Assembly: GCA_951394045.1 (NCBI GenBank)
Contig: OX595991.1
Span: 992,001-1,056,000 of the forward strand
DNA from: Nitzschia sp. DOCU1
Taxonomy: Eukaryota; Bacillariophyta; Bacillariophyceae; Bacillariales; Bacillariaceae
Reading direction: 5' to 3'
Length of the DNA stretch: 64,000 bases
Part shown: positions 1 to 8,676 of the stretch, piece by piece
Numbering within the stretch: the first letter of the stretch is position 1
How the letters are laid out: every line of letters begins with the position of its first letter
Notes under the pieces: model-generated
Database searches by the model: none
What the model saw: only the letters and a program-made list of their open reading frames with translations
What the model was told of the DNA's origin: nothing
Made by a program: the position numbers and the translations under genes

Positions 1-102
1 TTCGTCCACCATTTCCTCGTCATAAGCAAACACTTCGGATCTACCCGTCAGGAGCAGGGCAGCGAAGATGCTCCAAAGGAAAAGGCGCTTGGGAGACAAC
101 AT
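1..102 (-). CDS. 5' end of a secreted or endomembrane protein gene (runs off the left edge)
   Basis: Reading the minus strand from an ATG at 102-100 gives 34 codons without a stop before the window ends. The peptide begins MLSPKRLFLW, then has a hydrophobic core (SIFAALLLTG), and after SEVFAYDEE becomes acidic. This is a textbook signal peptide: basic n-region, hydrophobic h-region, plausible cleavage after VFA. A Phe next to the cleavage point could also fit a plastid address, but the following Tyr-Asp-Glu-Glu stretch is acidic and lacks a basic transit peptide, so secretion or the ER is likelier. The mature protein is outside the window, so no function can be given. The frame is too short to stand out by length alone. 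Confidence 0.6.
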   Translation of the reverse strand, partial: MLSPKRLFLWSIFAALLLTGRSEVFAYDEEMVDE

Positions 103-852
103 CTTTCAAGGGGAGCTTATGATGAGTCCGATAGAGATTCGTCGAACCTGTGGTGTTGTTGTGACAAGCTTCGTCGCTCCGATCCTTCGAGCAGAGGGGA
201 TGACCGCGGGAAGTCGGACCCACTCCATAGTGTTGGCAGCAGTTTCCGATCATTCAAAAGAGGCGCCCCCGACAGAGAGAAAACTTCCACGAGCCAACCC
301 CTTGAAAAATTTGTGGACTGTATTCATTCATGTAGATTGTATAAACGGATACATAAGGACTGAACGGAGAAGCATTCCCATTTTTCGTATGTGGCTCATC
401 CTTGTGACGATTCGTCGAATCGAGTTGGTCGGACGAGCATGCCCTCCTCCTATTGTTGACAGCGGGCAAAAACGAAAGTGCCGCGTAAGCCGCCGGGATA
501 CGATTTTGCATCGCCTCCCATTTCAAAGATACTGTGTTGCGAATTACGATTTCATGTACGAAACGTGATTGTATTTCTCTTCACCTCTTTTGCTTGGTCG
601 TTAGGAAGTATCTGACCACGTCTTTGGCAGCAAAGTTTTGGACGCTTTCCTTCTATAGCGGGGCAGGGATGAGATGCTGCTTCCCTTTCTACTCGGAGAT
701 CCGTCTGGTTGAGAAAGGGAGGTTTGGACACGTGTCAAGCGAGGGTCCTACAGCACTGATATTGCTCCAAATTCAAAATGCATTCTAATTCTTGCGGTTT
801 TGCTGTCATCGAGGAATCAGGTGGGCAGAACTATCCTTTTACTACCACGGCG
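103..852. pseudogene. Intergenic DNA with a remnant of a patatin-like gene 5' end (about 483-690)
   Basis: Bases about 483-665 align by eye with 4400-4580, the promoter and first codons of the patatin-like lipase gene: both have 'ttcaaagatac', 'ttgcatttctcttcacctc'-like and 'gcagcaaagtt(t/c)tggac' blocks. The remnant keeps the coding start up to the glycine-rich nucleophile-loop (Ser-Gly-Ala-Gly-Met, where the 4522 copy has Ser-Arg-Ala-Gly-Met). Homology then jumps: 715-850 matches 5995-6105, downstream of the second lipase copy. The body of this lipase copy has therefore been deleted. No intact reading frame remains. 103-480 shows no gene. Confidence 0.6.
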
Positions 853-1780
853 TCAGCTCGCCGGACTGCATATGCACCGGGTGTTCCATGCGGTACAACA
901 ACGGCTTGACTCCGGAAACTCCTCCTCAGTTTCACGGGCTCCCAAGCAACACATGGAAAAGTGTCGTGGTGGCTCAGAAAATGGAGCACGGAATGCCCAT
1001 CGGATAAGGTGGCAGGTTCGGCGGATATATTGGTGCCAGCGGTTGGCCATCCAAATGCCCCCAAACATAACAGAGACAAGCCAACAAGAACTCGCAAGAA
1101 CTTCTGTTACAAGGACGGAGGCCAATAAGCATGCAGAATCTCCAATCGCAAATCCGTAGTAGAAGATCATGAAGAAGCTGTACAGGATCCCAGTGAAAGC
1201 ATTCGGGGGATCAAAGATTTTCGCTATCCAGTACATGATGAAAGCAACGAGATAGAAACAAAAGGCCGTGATCTCGCAAATGAGAACCCCAAGAATCGCG
1301 TTCGCTGTGATGCAGATACCGACAATCATATCTATCGGGCTGCATAGACAGATGCAGTGAGGTTTGGTGGGTGGAGGTTGTTGTTGTACACTTGATGCTT
1401 CGGTATCTTCTTCGTATTCGGCTACAGGTACGGCAGTTGCTGATGGTAAGTTGGTCTTGGACTGTTCGTAGATAGTCCACCATGGGTTGCCTGGAATGAA
1501 GAATCGCTGATCGATCGAAACATCGGCATTTTCCGGGTGAAGAGTAGCGATCCACTGCGGGGTAGCAAAAGCGAACAGGGGAGTTATTAGTTACAAACCA
1601 GTCTCATATATTGATTATAAAATCTTCATTCTTACATACCGTGACGTAGTCAGACGATCTTCCTGGGTTGTTGGCAGCATGGGTCTGAAGATGGTTGCGT
1701 ACGATTTCAGCTCCTTGGGCCCGTGATTCTTCTGCCATTGCCGCCGCTTCTTCGTCTCTCATGACGGGTGGTGTCTTCAT
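853..1780 (-). CDS. Multi-pass membrane protein, unknown function, two exons
   Basis: Inferred exons are 1780-1640 and 1554-853, with an 85-nt intron (donor GTATGT, acceptor CCGCAG). Splicing is in phase 0 and joins ...SDYVT to WIATLHPENADV..., giving 280 residues. The N-terminal 115 residues are hydrophilic and contain a conserved-looking RFFIPGNPWWTIYEQ segment. Then come about four hydrophobic helices (starting IVGICITANAILGVL, then YLVAFIMYWI, ILYSFFMIFYYGF, LVTEVLASSCWLVSVMF) and a basic tail (WHQYIRRTCHLIR). The ATG at 1780 is the first in-frame ATG; the frame is open further upstream only from a TTG. A broken paralogue lies at 6060-6530. I do not recognise the family; a diatom-restricted membrane protein is likely. 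The last 40 residues may be drifted, since the copy at 6 kb differs there. Confidence 0.65.
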
Positions 1781-2251
1781 GTTGATGTTGCTCAATGGGA
1801 GTAATTTGGCCCAGCAAGGATGAGATTTGTGGCCGGGCCAAAATGTCAGATACGTCTCATGGGAGATCACGATTTGCAAATGATCATCAATGTGTTCCAA
1901 AAAAATGAAACACGACTTGACTCATTCGACCTTGGATTCGCGATAGACACGGATTCGACTTAGTCAATTCCATCGATCGAATTGATCGAACGAGCATGCC
2001 CTCCTTCTACCACATCTGGGATGGGCGGGCGAGCCATTTTCATTCGAGGATGAAATTTTCAAAGTTGTACTACGTTTTCCATGAGGTGGATGGACACTTG
2101 GCGAATGTCCCTTGACACCGTCGACAGCCTCCCTTGTTTTCGTCGTCAACTTTCACACATATTTCTCTTCGTCTCGATGCAAAAGACGCTTCTGTCTCGG
2201 TTGTATGGTCCAGAAGAAGAATTGTGGTCGTCGTACTTACTTTCATCCAAT
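1781..2251. other. Divergent intergenic region
   Basis: This lies between the membrane protein gene (minus) and the Cys-rich gene (plus). It contains a run of ATCGAT/TCGA-rich palindromic sequence (about 1955-1995) and a block near 1985-2010, 'gaacgagcatgccctcct', that recurs almost exactly at about 428-447. This suggests the two upstream regions share ancestry. No gene is visible. Confidence 0.35.
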
Positions 2252-2801
2252 ATGAGCCTCCAATGCTGCACGTGTACACAGATCTTGGATCTAAGCAACT
2301 TTTCAAATACCCAGCTTATTAAGAAGGATACGCCACGATGTGTTTTATGCGTGAAGAATAACAAAGCAGTTGTACTCTCATCTCCAAGCGGGGGGTCGTA
2401 TCGGACTTGCAATGCCTGTAAACTCTGTTGCGCCTTGGAAAAGTTTAACGGCGAGGAAAGAGAATGCAAAAGTTGTATGAAAAAAATGGAATACAAACAA
2501 GGAGAACGCGCAAATGCAGCCAAACGGAATCCAGAAAGTGGAGCATGCAAAGTAAAAGATGTGCAGGCAGCAAGTCTATGGCCATCTTTGTGAGATTCCA
2601 ATGGAAGCATACGAAGAAGCCAAAGTGGCATTTTCGAGGAATGATTACGTGACGGCAGAGGATGTAGAAAAAGCCTCCAATGCTTGGGACGCTCGTAGTA
2701 TTGCTCATGATATTGACACGCAATGGGGAACAATACCTGGTGGTGGGGCCTATTCAGATAGCAATTACTACTACGGCCCGGGTGATTATGACTACTACTA
2801 A
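2252..2801 (+). pseudogene. Cys-rich small protein with paired zinc-ribbon-like motifs; reading frame shifts near 2550
   Basis: The ATG at 2252 opens MSLQCCTCTQ..., with two repeats of the form CxxC-(8-9)-FS/FN...R-CxxC (CTCTQILDLSNFS ... RCVLC, then CNACKLCCALEKFN ... ECKSC). This spacing resembles the Stc1-type zinc-binding domain. The first frame stops at 2593. A second frame, 2571-2801, continues with a coherent acidic/Tyr-rich tail (IPMEAYEEAKVAF ... GDYDYY). The two must be joined by a frame change. Only implausibly short introns (19 or 37 nt) would do it, so a one-base indel is the simplest reading. It could also be two unrelated short frames. The gene would encode about 180 residues if intact. 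Confidence 0.45.
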
Positions 2802-3109
2802 AGATCATACGACACGTGTGAGTAATTGCAAGCCAATAGTTGTGTTTCATAGACATGCAGAGTACAAAATAGTAGGACAAAGAAGAAATTTGACATTCGT
2901 GACTTCTTGGACTAATTATGCTCCTGTGTTCGAGTTGATCGAACCTACTGTGTTGCATGCATGCGATGCATGCCGTTCTCGGGAGCACATAACCTCACGA
3001 GCACGCTATTTCGCATCAAAGCCAGTCACTTTCCCTATACATTCAGAAGACAAGGAATCTTCCACTGTCTATCGCCCATTTCTCCATTTTTAATTTAAGC
3101 TTTTGCACG

Positions 3110-3913
3110 ATGGTGACAACCGCCGCCGAAGCTGATGCGTTGAACACCAGGGCCCAAGAATTACTTCCAGAACTGAGAAAGGAACTCGGGGACACTGTCA
3201 TCAAGGTGTCAGACAATCAGTTGCTCAAATTCTTGAGATGGAAAGCCAATGTCAAGCGCGCTGCCGGTCGGTTTTGTGATCATCTAGATTGGAAGCGAAA
3301 AAACCATGGCCTCTTTGATGAAAGTCTACAAATTTCCAAGGACGTGCAGTTGGAACGGCTGCTACAATCAGATGTTGTGGTGGCCCCTCCTCAATGCCAC
3401 ACCAGGGTCGGCGGCCCATTGATAATTGGACGCCTGCGCAACAATGACATGAAGGATGGGCATTCACCAAGGGATGTTTGTTGCATGATCTTCTATACCT
3501 TGGATAGTGTGCTAGAAGATCCAGAAGCTCAAATTCATGGTGTGACAATTCTACACGATCTACGGGGCTTTGATCGTAGCAAGAATGCCCATATTGACAT
3601 TCCAAAGACATTGTTAGGTGGGATTATTGGCCACTTTCCCATTCGGATCAGGGCGATTTACCTATTAGATGCCCCTTGGGGATTCATGGCACTTTTCAAC
3701 ATCATCAGCACGATTTTGTTTCCAAGGAAACTGAGGGAGCGGTGCCATTTCATCAACGAGAAGAGCCAGCTTTACCATGACATTGATCAGAGTATGTTGT
3801 TGAAAGAATTAGGTGGTGATGTGGATTTTGATTCAGCAAAACGGGTGGAAAAACAAAAGGATCGAGAAATCAATGATGCTCTTGTTTCTCTGACGGATTT
3901 GGTGAAAATGTAA
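3110..3913 (+). CDS. Sec14-like CRAL-TRIO lipid-binding protein
   Basis: A single-exon gene of 267 residues starting at ATG 3110. Residues about 35-60 (DNQLLKFLRWKANVKRAAGRF) are a typical CRAL-TRIO N-terminal helical domain. The CRAL-TRIO lobe follows, with GPLIIGRLRNND, ILHDLRGFD (the D-x-x-G-F/L core strand), IGHFPIRIRAIYLLDAPWGF (the 'YP-R-hh-hhN-P' region) and LFPRKLRERCHFI. Family members bind and exchange hydrophobic ligands such as phosphatidylinositol or tocopherol between membranes. The ligand cannot be told from sequence. There is no signal peptide, so it is probably cytosolic. The length is normal for a stand-alone Sec14 domain and no key segment is missing. Confidence 0.88.
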   Translation: MVTTAAEADALNTRAQELLPELRKELGDTVIKVSDNQLLKFLRWKANVKRAAGRFCDHLDWKRKNHGLFDESLQISKDVQLERLLQSDVVVAPPQCHTRVGGPLIIGRLRNNDMKDGHSPRDVCCMIFYTLDSVLEDPEAQIHGVTILHDLRGFDRSKNAHIDIPKTLLGGIIGHFPIRIRAIYLLDAPWGFMALFNIISTILFPRKLRERCHFINEKSQLYHDIDQSMLLKELGGDVDFDSAKRVEKQKDREINDALVSLTDLVKM

Positions 3914-3924
3914 CCGGCTCCCTG

Positions 3925-4353
3925 TTGTTTGGATATACGCGTGGAATCCCTCTTCCAAAAGAAGTGAATGATGGCTTGCACTATCAGATAGCAATGCATT
4001 TGATGAAATTGAAGGGTGGTGTAAAAGAGGCTTATTCGACATTTCTGCGCAAGGAGCAGCAAAGAAGAAAAGTCATGAGCGATCATACCAAGAGTATTGC
4101 AATTGCATCAGACTATCTAGGTGATATACTTCGCTACAAGTATGAGAAGAGAACAGAAGGGGCGGATACGAATGTCTTCCCAGGCATTGTTGATATCATT
4201 GAAGATACCGGTAGCAATGAACTACCGGCCTGGAACAGGATACGAATGGGAATGTACCGTCAGAGCCGACCCGTGCGACTGAATTCCTGCCCCCTCTCAT
4301 TGTGCGTGCCTGCCGCTTCAAAATGCTCATTTTTCCTTCCGACGCCAAAATGA
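3925..4353 (+). other. Uncertain open frame downstream of the CRAL-TRIO gene
   Basis: A 142-codon frame begins at a TTG, not an ATG, 12 bp after the CRAL-TRIO stop and in a different frame. Its first 95 residues look protein-like (basic/acidic helical composition, ...RKEQQRRKVMSDHTKS..., LGDILRYKYEKR). After about 4260 it runs into DNA that resembles the lipase promoter copy, so the last 30 codons are probably not coding. It could be a lost 3' exon or a decayed gene. I do not recognise it. Confidence 0.2.
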
Positions 4354-4521
4354 TGACGATGAGTCAGTCATCACACACCTATTTCAAAATTCCGCGTCAG
4401 CGGTCGGCTACGATTTTAATCCGTCTCCAATCTCAAAGATACGTGCTGGTGCGAATTATTATTTCATGTTCGCAACGCGATTGCATTTCTCTTCACCTCC
4501 ATTGCTTGGTCGTTAAAGTCC

Positions 4522-5358
4522 ATGACAACGTCTTCAGCAGCAAAGTTCTGGACACTTTCCTTTAGCAGGGCGGGGATGCTGCTCCCCTATCATCTGGGGG
4601 TTGCTCGAATCTTGAAAGACTCTGGAACTCCACTGCCAATACGAGCAGTGGCAGGATCGAGCTCAGGAGCAATCGCTGCCACATTCATGGCATTACTGCC
4701 GCAGTGCCTGGAACAGTACACGAATTGCTTTCTCGATGAAAGCGGCCGCGGCCTGAGCCTGGTGAAGGAAGTCCTGGAGGAACAAAATAAGTCACCGCTG
4801 CCGACAAAAACAGCAGTTGACGGTCGACCAATGCTTTACGTCTGTACAACCAAGAGCGCTGACGGATCTATGCATCTTTTCCCATTTGATCTGAAGAAAA
4901 GCCCAGAAAAGGATCCCGCTACGCTGTTTTGAGCAATTTATGCATCTTGTATGATTCCTAGAAGTTTTCATCCCTTGGACGCATTTTCACGTCAAGCTCT
5001 CAGCTATCCAGATGGTGTCGAAATTGATGGTCATTTGTATTGTGATGGAGGCATTTCTTCTCCTGCTCCCCCGACCCCTGATGACCTAGATATCAACTGC
5101 GAGAAACGCATCATCGTGTCTCCAATTTCTGGTCCCACCAGTGGACACTTTTCGAGCATTCGCCCATACGATGATTCTATTGCTTTACCTTTTTCTTTAA
5201 CTTGCCGCTGTGGGAACTTCAAATTGAAGCCTTCTCTTCAAAACTTGAGAGCAGCATTTGGGTCACTTGGAGCCACCACACAGGACACATTGAGGGATTG
5301 GCACAATCATGGGATGGAAGACGCAACAGCGTTTCTCGACCACATCGAAAAATCTTGA
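4522..5358 (+). pseudogene. Patatin-like phospholipase / lipase, interrupted by one in-frame TGA
   Basis: ATG 4522 opens a frame that stops at TGA 4930-4932. The same frame continues immediately to 5358. Both halves belong to one patatin fold: SFSRAGMLLPYHLGVARIL (ATGL-like first strand, normally with Gly-x-Gly), the nucleophile elbow GSSSG (catalytic Ser) at residues 50-54, the ASCMIPRSFHPLD region just after the stop, and the Asp-Gly-Gly motif (YCDGGISSPAP) carrying the catalytic Asp. The full length would be about 278 residues, normal for a compact patatin domain. The stop falls inside a conserved helix, where Arg (CGA) or a similar residue would be expected. Hence this is a nonsense-mutated gene, unless it is read through. 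The glycine-rich loop also has Arg where the remnant copy at about 660 has Gly. Confidence 0.75.
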
Positions 5359-6055
5359 CTATGTGGCTGTTTGTGAGGCAAGGCTTGATAGGGACTAACA
5401 AATCATTTCACGGTACACATTCAGGCATATTGCAGTACACTGCTTTACACGTCGACTCCTTCGAATGATTGTAGTCCAATATTATTAGTCTAATTAGTCA
5501 TGCGTGACATCATATGGATGACCTAGCATGACGGAAGCGTTGCGCTCGGACGCGGACGCCAGGCCGGTCTCGGACATCATCGGACAAGAGCCCATTACCT
5601 ATTGACGTCACCAACGGTGTGACGTTACGTGACGCAAGCATCGCGCGTCGACTCCAGCTAGTCGTATGCCGATGAGATCCTAGTGTCAATGTCACCTAAG
5701 ATCTGGCACCTCGGTGACATTGCAACTACTATACTTTATTCCAGAGTAGTTGACGACTTCCAAAGAACCCTAGTGGAACGTCGTAGTTAGTCTACTACAA
5801 AGACAAGTCAACCTCCTGTTCGGATTGTGTCGATACATGTCAAAGGTCTCAAGTCTACCAAGGCAACGCAAGGCTACGAGACAACTTGCATGAGAAATAC
5901 ATCTAGTTTGTAATCTAGTCATAATTTCCACAACTATTTCGATCCTACAAACGACGTAGTGCAATATCTACGAGTAATGGGGATCCGTAGGAAGGTTTGG
6001 ACAGGTGTCGACCGAGAGCCCTAATGCAATCACATGTTGCTCAAAGTTCAAAGTG
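5359..6055. other. Intergenic DNA with a TGACGTCA palindrome
   Basis: No gene is visible. At 5603-5610 there is a perfect bZIP/CRE-type palindrome TGACGTCA, followed within 25 bp by two more TGACGT-like half-sites ('gtgacgtt', 'cgtgacgc'). In diatoms TGACGT elements are known CO2/cAMP-responsive sites, but the site here lies between two decayed genes, so its activity is doubtful. Confidence 0.3.
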
Positions 6056-6059
6056 CATG

Positions 6060-6530
6060 CTAATTACTTTCTGCCATCAATCATTCGGGTGGGCAGAGCT
6101 ATTCTTTCACAAAAATGCCTTTAGCTTGAACTGCATATGCAACCGGGGACAACAACGGCTGGGCTAACCAATTCCGCCTCAACGATTGACTCCGGATGCT
6201 CCTTCTGCTCAGTTTCATGAGCTCTCCCCATGAAAATTGTCGTGATGGCTCAGAAAATGGAGAACGGAGTGCCCCTCGGATAAGGTGGCAGGTTCGGCGG
6301 ATGTATTGGTGCCAACTTTTTGCCATCCAAGTGCCTCCAAACAGAACAACAGAGACGAGCCAGCAAGAGCCGGCCAGAGCTTCTGTTACCAGCGAATCCG
6401 TAGTAGCAAATCATGACGACGCTGTACGGGATCCCAGTGACAGCACTTGGGGGATCAAAGATTCTCGCTATCCAGTACATGATGAAAGCAACGATATCGA
6501 AACAAAAGAGGCATACTGGATTGTCAGGTC
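6060..6530 (-). pseudogene. Broken copy of the 853-1780 membrane protein gene
   Basis: Bases 5995-6530 align colinearly with 715-1260. On the minus strand the protein parts IMYWIARIFDPPSAVTGIPYS and CYYGFAG are recognisable, matching IMYWIAKIFDPPNAFTGILYS and FYYGFAI in the intact copy. A deletion after YYGFAG and a frameshift then put the later part (WHQYIRRTCHLIR) in another frame. The 5' exon and the first helix are absent. This is a 3'-half pseudogene left by segmental duplication. Confidence 0.7.
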
Positions 6531-7286
6531 GAAGTAGTCACGGCCAAAGATTTTATTCTTATTGCTTCGGGTGTACCAGGTATCGTACGTTATATCATAG
6601 TAATGCATATACCTTGTTTCACTATTGTTTAAAGGTCTAAAGCTGGACCTCGAGCATGGAGAACAATATGCCCAAAAGCTGTTCTTCGTGACCGAAATCG
6701 ACTCCTCTATACCCCAAGTAAGAAGGCTACGGGGAATGGAATGCCAATCAGAAATCGTACTCCTTGTCGCCGTAGCTTGACTACGAGCAACTGCGTATGC
6801 CATTTTGGAAACTAATTGCCGATGTCAGAAATACGAGGTCGAATTTTGTTAAAAACCCAAATTGTTCCGCCGTCTTCGAGTAAACATTATTGACAAATAG
6901 CGTCATTTGGATGTTTTTTCTCCCTGTAGTGTTATTGACGGGTGAAGTCCGTACGGATTATGAGCGGTAAATAGTGTTTATGTAAATCTGCCAATCGCAG
7001 AGGTCCGCATCGGCGAAAGATCGAATCTAATTGTGTCCCGACAATGTCGAAGTCAAGTCTTGCCAGATAAGCTCCAAAAATTTGTCCAGCGGTCTGGGCA
7101 CTATTATTGGATCGACATAAATGTCCAGGGCACCGTTGGGTCGCTCTGGAGAAAATCGGCGCGAGGTCACTTTTCCGGTAACTACTGAAAGCTACTGAGC
7201 ACGCACGTGGGAAACACAGAAAGTCGGAATGCTTAGCGTGGCGGCTGGCCAAAACCATAAAAGTTAACAATTCCATACAGTAAACC
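6531..7286. other. Intergenic region, no gene seen
   Basis: This is AT-rich in its first part, then ordinary composition. Only short overlapping frames occur on both strands, none with a family signature. The last 100 bp form the upstream region of the gene at 7287. Confidence 0.3.
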
Positions 7287-7889
7287 ATGCCCTCTCTATC
7301 CAGACATCATCAACAACGAGACCGCCTTGTGGTTGCCAAAGACGTGATGGATCCTTTATCTCCAGCAAAGGCAAGAAAGAGCAAGCGACAACGGTATCCT
7401 TTGCTGATGTCCACCATTCGCGTGACAACATCCCGAAAGCGAAGTACAACCTCGGCTCAAAAGGTTGCATTCTCCAACGTTTTGAAGGTTGGGCTGACAA
7501 TTCATATTACCGATTACACTCCAGAAGAACGTCTTGCTACATGGTACAATGCCAGAGAAATCATGTCGTTCAAAGCTGACCGCAAGGACACTGCTAGGAG
7601 AATAGAAGAAGGCAAGACAACCGAGACAGACCGCTATCGAGGTCTGGAATCTCTGACACCTATGGAGGCACATTTACGCCACGAAAGAATACTTGTTGGT
7701 ATTAACTCCGTGTTAGACGAACAAGAGCTGCAGGACCTTGACGGGAAGGAAAACTTGGAAATGATCGCACACATCTACATGATGGCAACCCAAGCAAGCA
7801 AGGTCCTCGCACGCGAGCGAGGTATCAGCAATGAACTCGAGGTAAAGCTCTTCGAGGAGCAAGCCATGGCTATCGAAGTTAGCGCATAG
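7287..7889 (+). CDS. Diatom orphan-family protein (DYTPEE...WY type)
   Basis: A single exon of 200 residues from ATG 7287. After a basic N-terminal 55 residues comes the core VAFSNVLKVGLTIHITDYT-PEERLATWYNAREIMSFKAD, an amphipathic region, then RGLESLTPMEAHLRHERILVGINSVLDEQ. I associate this arrangement (hydrophobic strand, D-Y-T-x-E-E, W-Y, then an R-G-L-E motif about 30-40 residues on) with a large diatom/stramenopile family of unknown function that occurs in many copies per genome. The gene at 43996 has a related but more diverged core. No signal peptide or membrane helix is present, so it is likely cytosolic or nuclear. Confidence 0.65.
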   Translation: MPSLSRHHQQRDRLVVAKDVMDPLSPAKARKSKRQRYPLLMSTIRVTTSRKRSTTSAQKVAFSNVLKVGLTIHITDYTPEERLATWYNAREIMSFKADRKDTARRIEEGKTTETDRYRGLESLTPMEAHLRHERILVGINSVLDEQELQDLDGKENLEMIAHIYMMATQASKVLARERGISNELEVKLFEEQAMAIEVSA

Positions 7890-8676
7890 GGTCTTTTTGT
7901 AGCAATCCCTTCAGCTATAATGAAGAAATTTTGAAATGTCACTACTTTGAGTAGCTATTAAGAGGTCTGCTTCAATGTTGCGGCATAACCATACCATGCT
8001 GCGAGTGTCAGGATGAGCGCCCGGCGAGAATTTTGGATGGTCAGCTAGGTTCTGAGCGAGGTTACGTTGCAACGAGACTATCAGGACGTAGTTTCACTGT
8101 TGAGACATCCACACTAAGCTAGGCGAGGCCTCAGGCATTAACCAGCTAGTCTACTATCTGATATCGTATGAGGACCGATCGAAGAGCTACATGTTGACGC
8201 CATTCAGATAGGGTGTCTCTGGGTTAGTTCTCCATATTCGTGTTACATACTCTCAGAGCTGCATGGGTCCCGGGGTTGAAGCTACAAGTAGCTGGTGACA
8301 TCTTCGCTATCTATCGGATGCCAGCGATGGCATGTTCCGGGTCAGAGCACCAGGGTTCGGGTTGCGACGGGATGACACGATTGCTAGATTCTATATTCCT
8401 CATTCCGTCGTCCGTCAACCCGCCCGCGCGAGGATGGCCGTTTTGCGCGCGTGCATGCCATCCCCCAAGTCGTCATCGTCATCATCGCTCCTTTGATCTT
8501 TCGATGCGCCCGGGCGCCGCACGCTGCCTGTCCACGTATTTCTCCCGTAGAGTGTGCTATGTGTGGAGGATCGTCCCGTGGTTTCTCTCTCCGTCCGCAG
8601 CACGACGAACGAGAGAGGGAACCTCGTTGATGCAACGCCGCAATAAAGGCAACATCCCAACACCTCTGTATTGAAG
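7890..8676. promoter_or_regulatory. Intergenic region and atpA promoter/5' UTR
   Basis: No convincing gene is present. The part from about 8400 to 8676 is GC- and pyrimidine-rich (cgtcgtccgtc..., cgtcatcgtcatcatcg) and directly precedes the atpA start, so it is best read as promoter and leader. A 144-codon frame over 8240-8674 has skewed composition and no family signature. Confidence 0.35.

Noticed and set aside
4930..4932. TGA as a selenocysteine codon in the lipase
   Set aside because: The position is not a Cys in the patatin family and is not part of a redox motif. A nonsense mutation is simpler. I cannot search for a SECIS element reliably by eye.
8240..8674. 144-codon frame just upstream of atpA as a gene
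   Set aside because: It is Arg/Cys/Ser-rich with leader-like GC/pyrimidine composition and no homology. It overlaps the expected promoter and 5' UTR of atpA.
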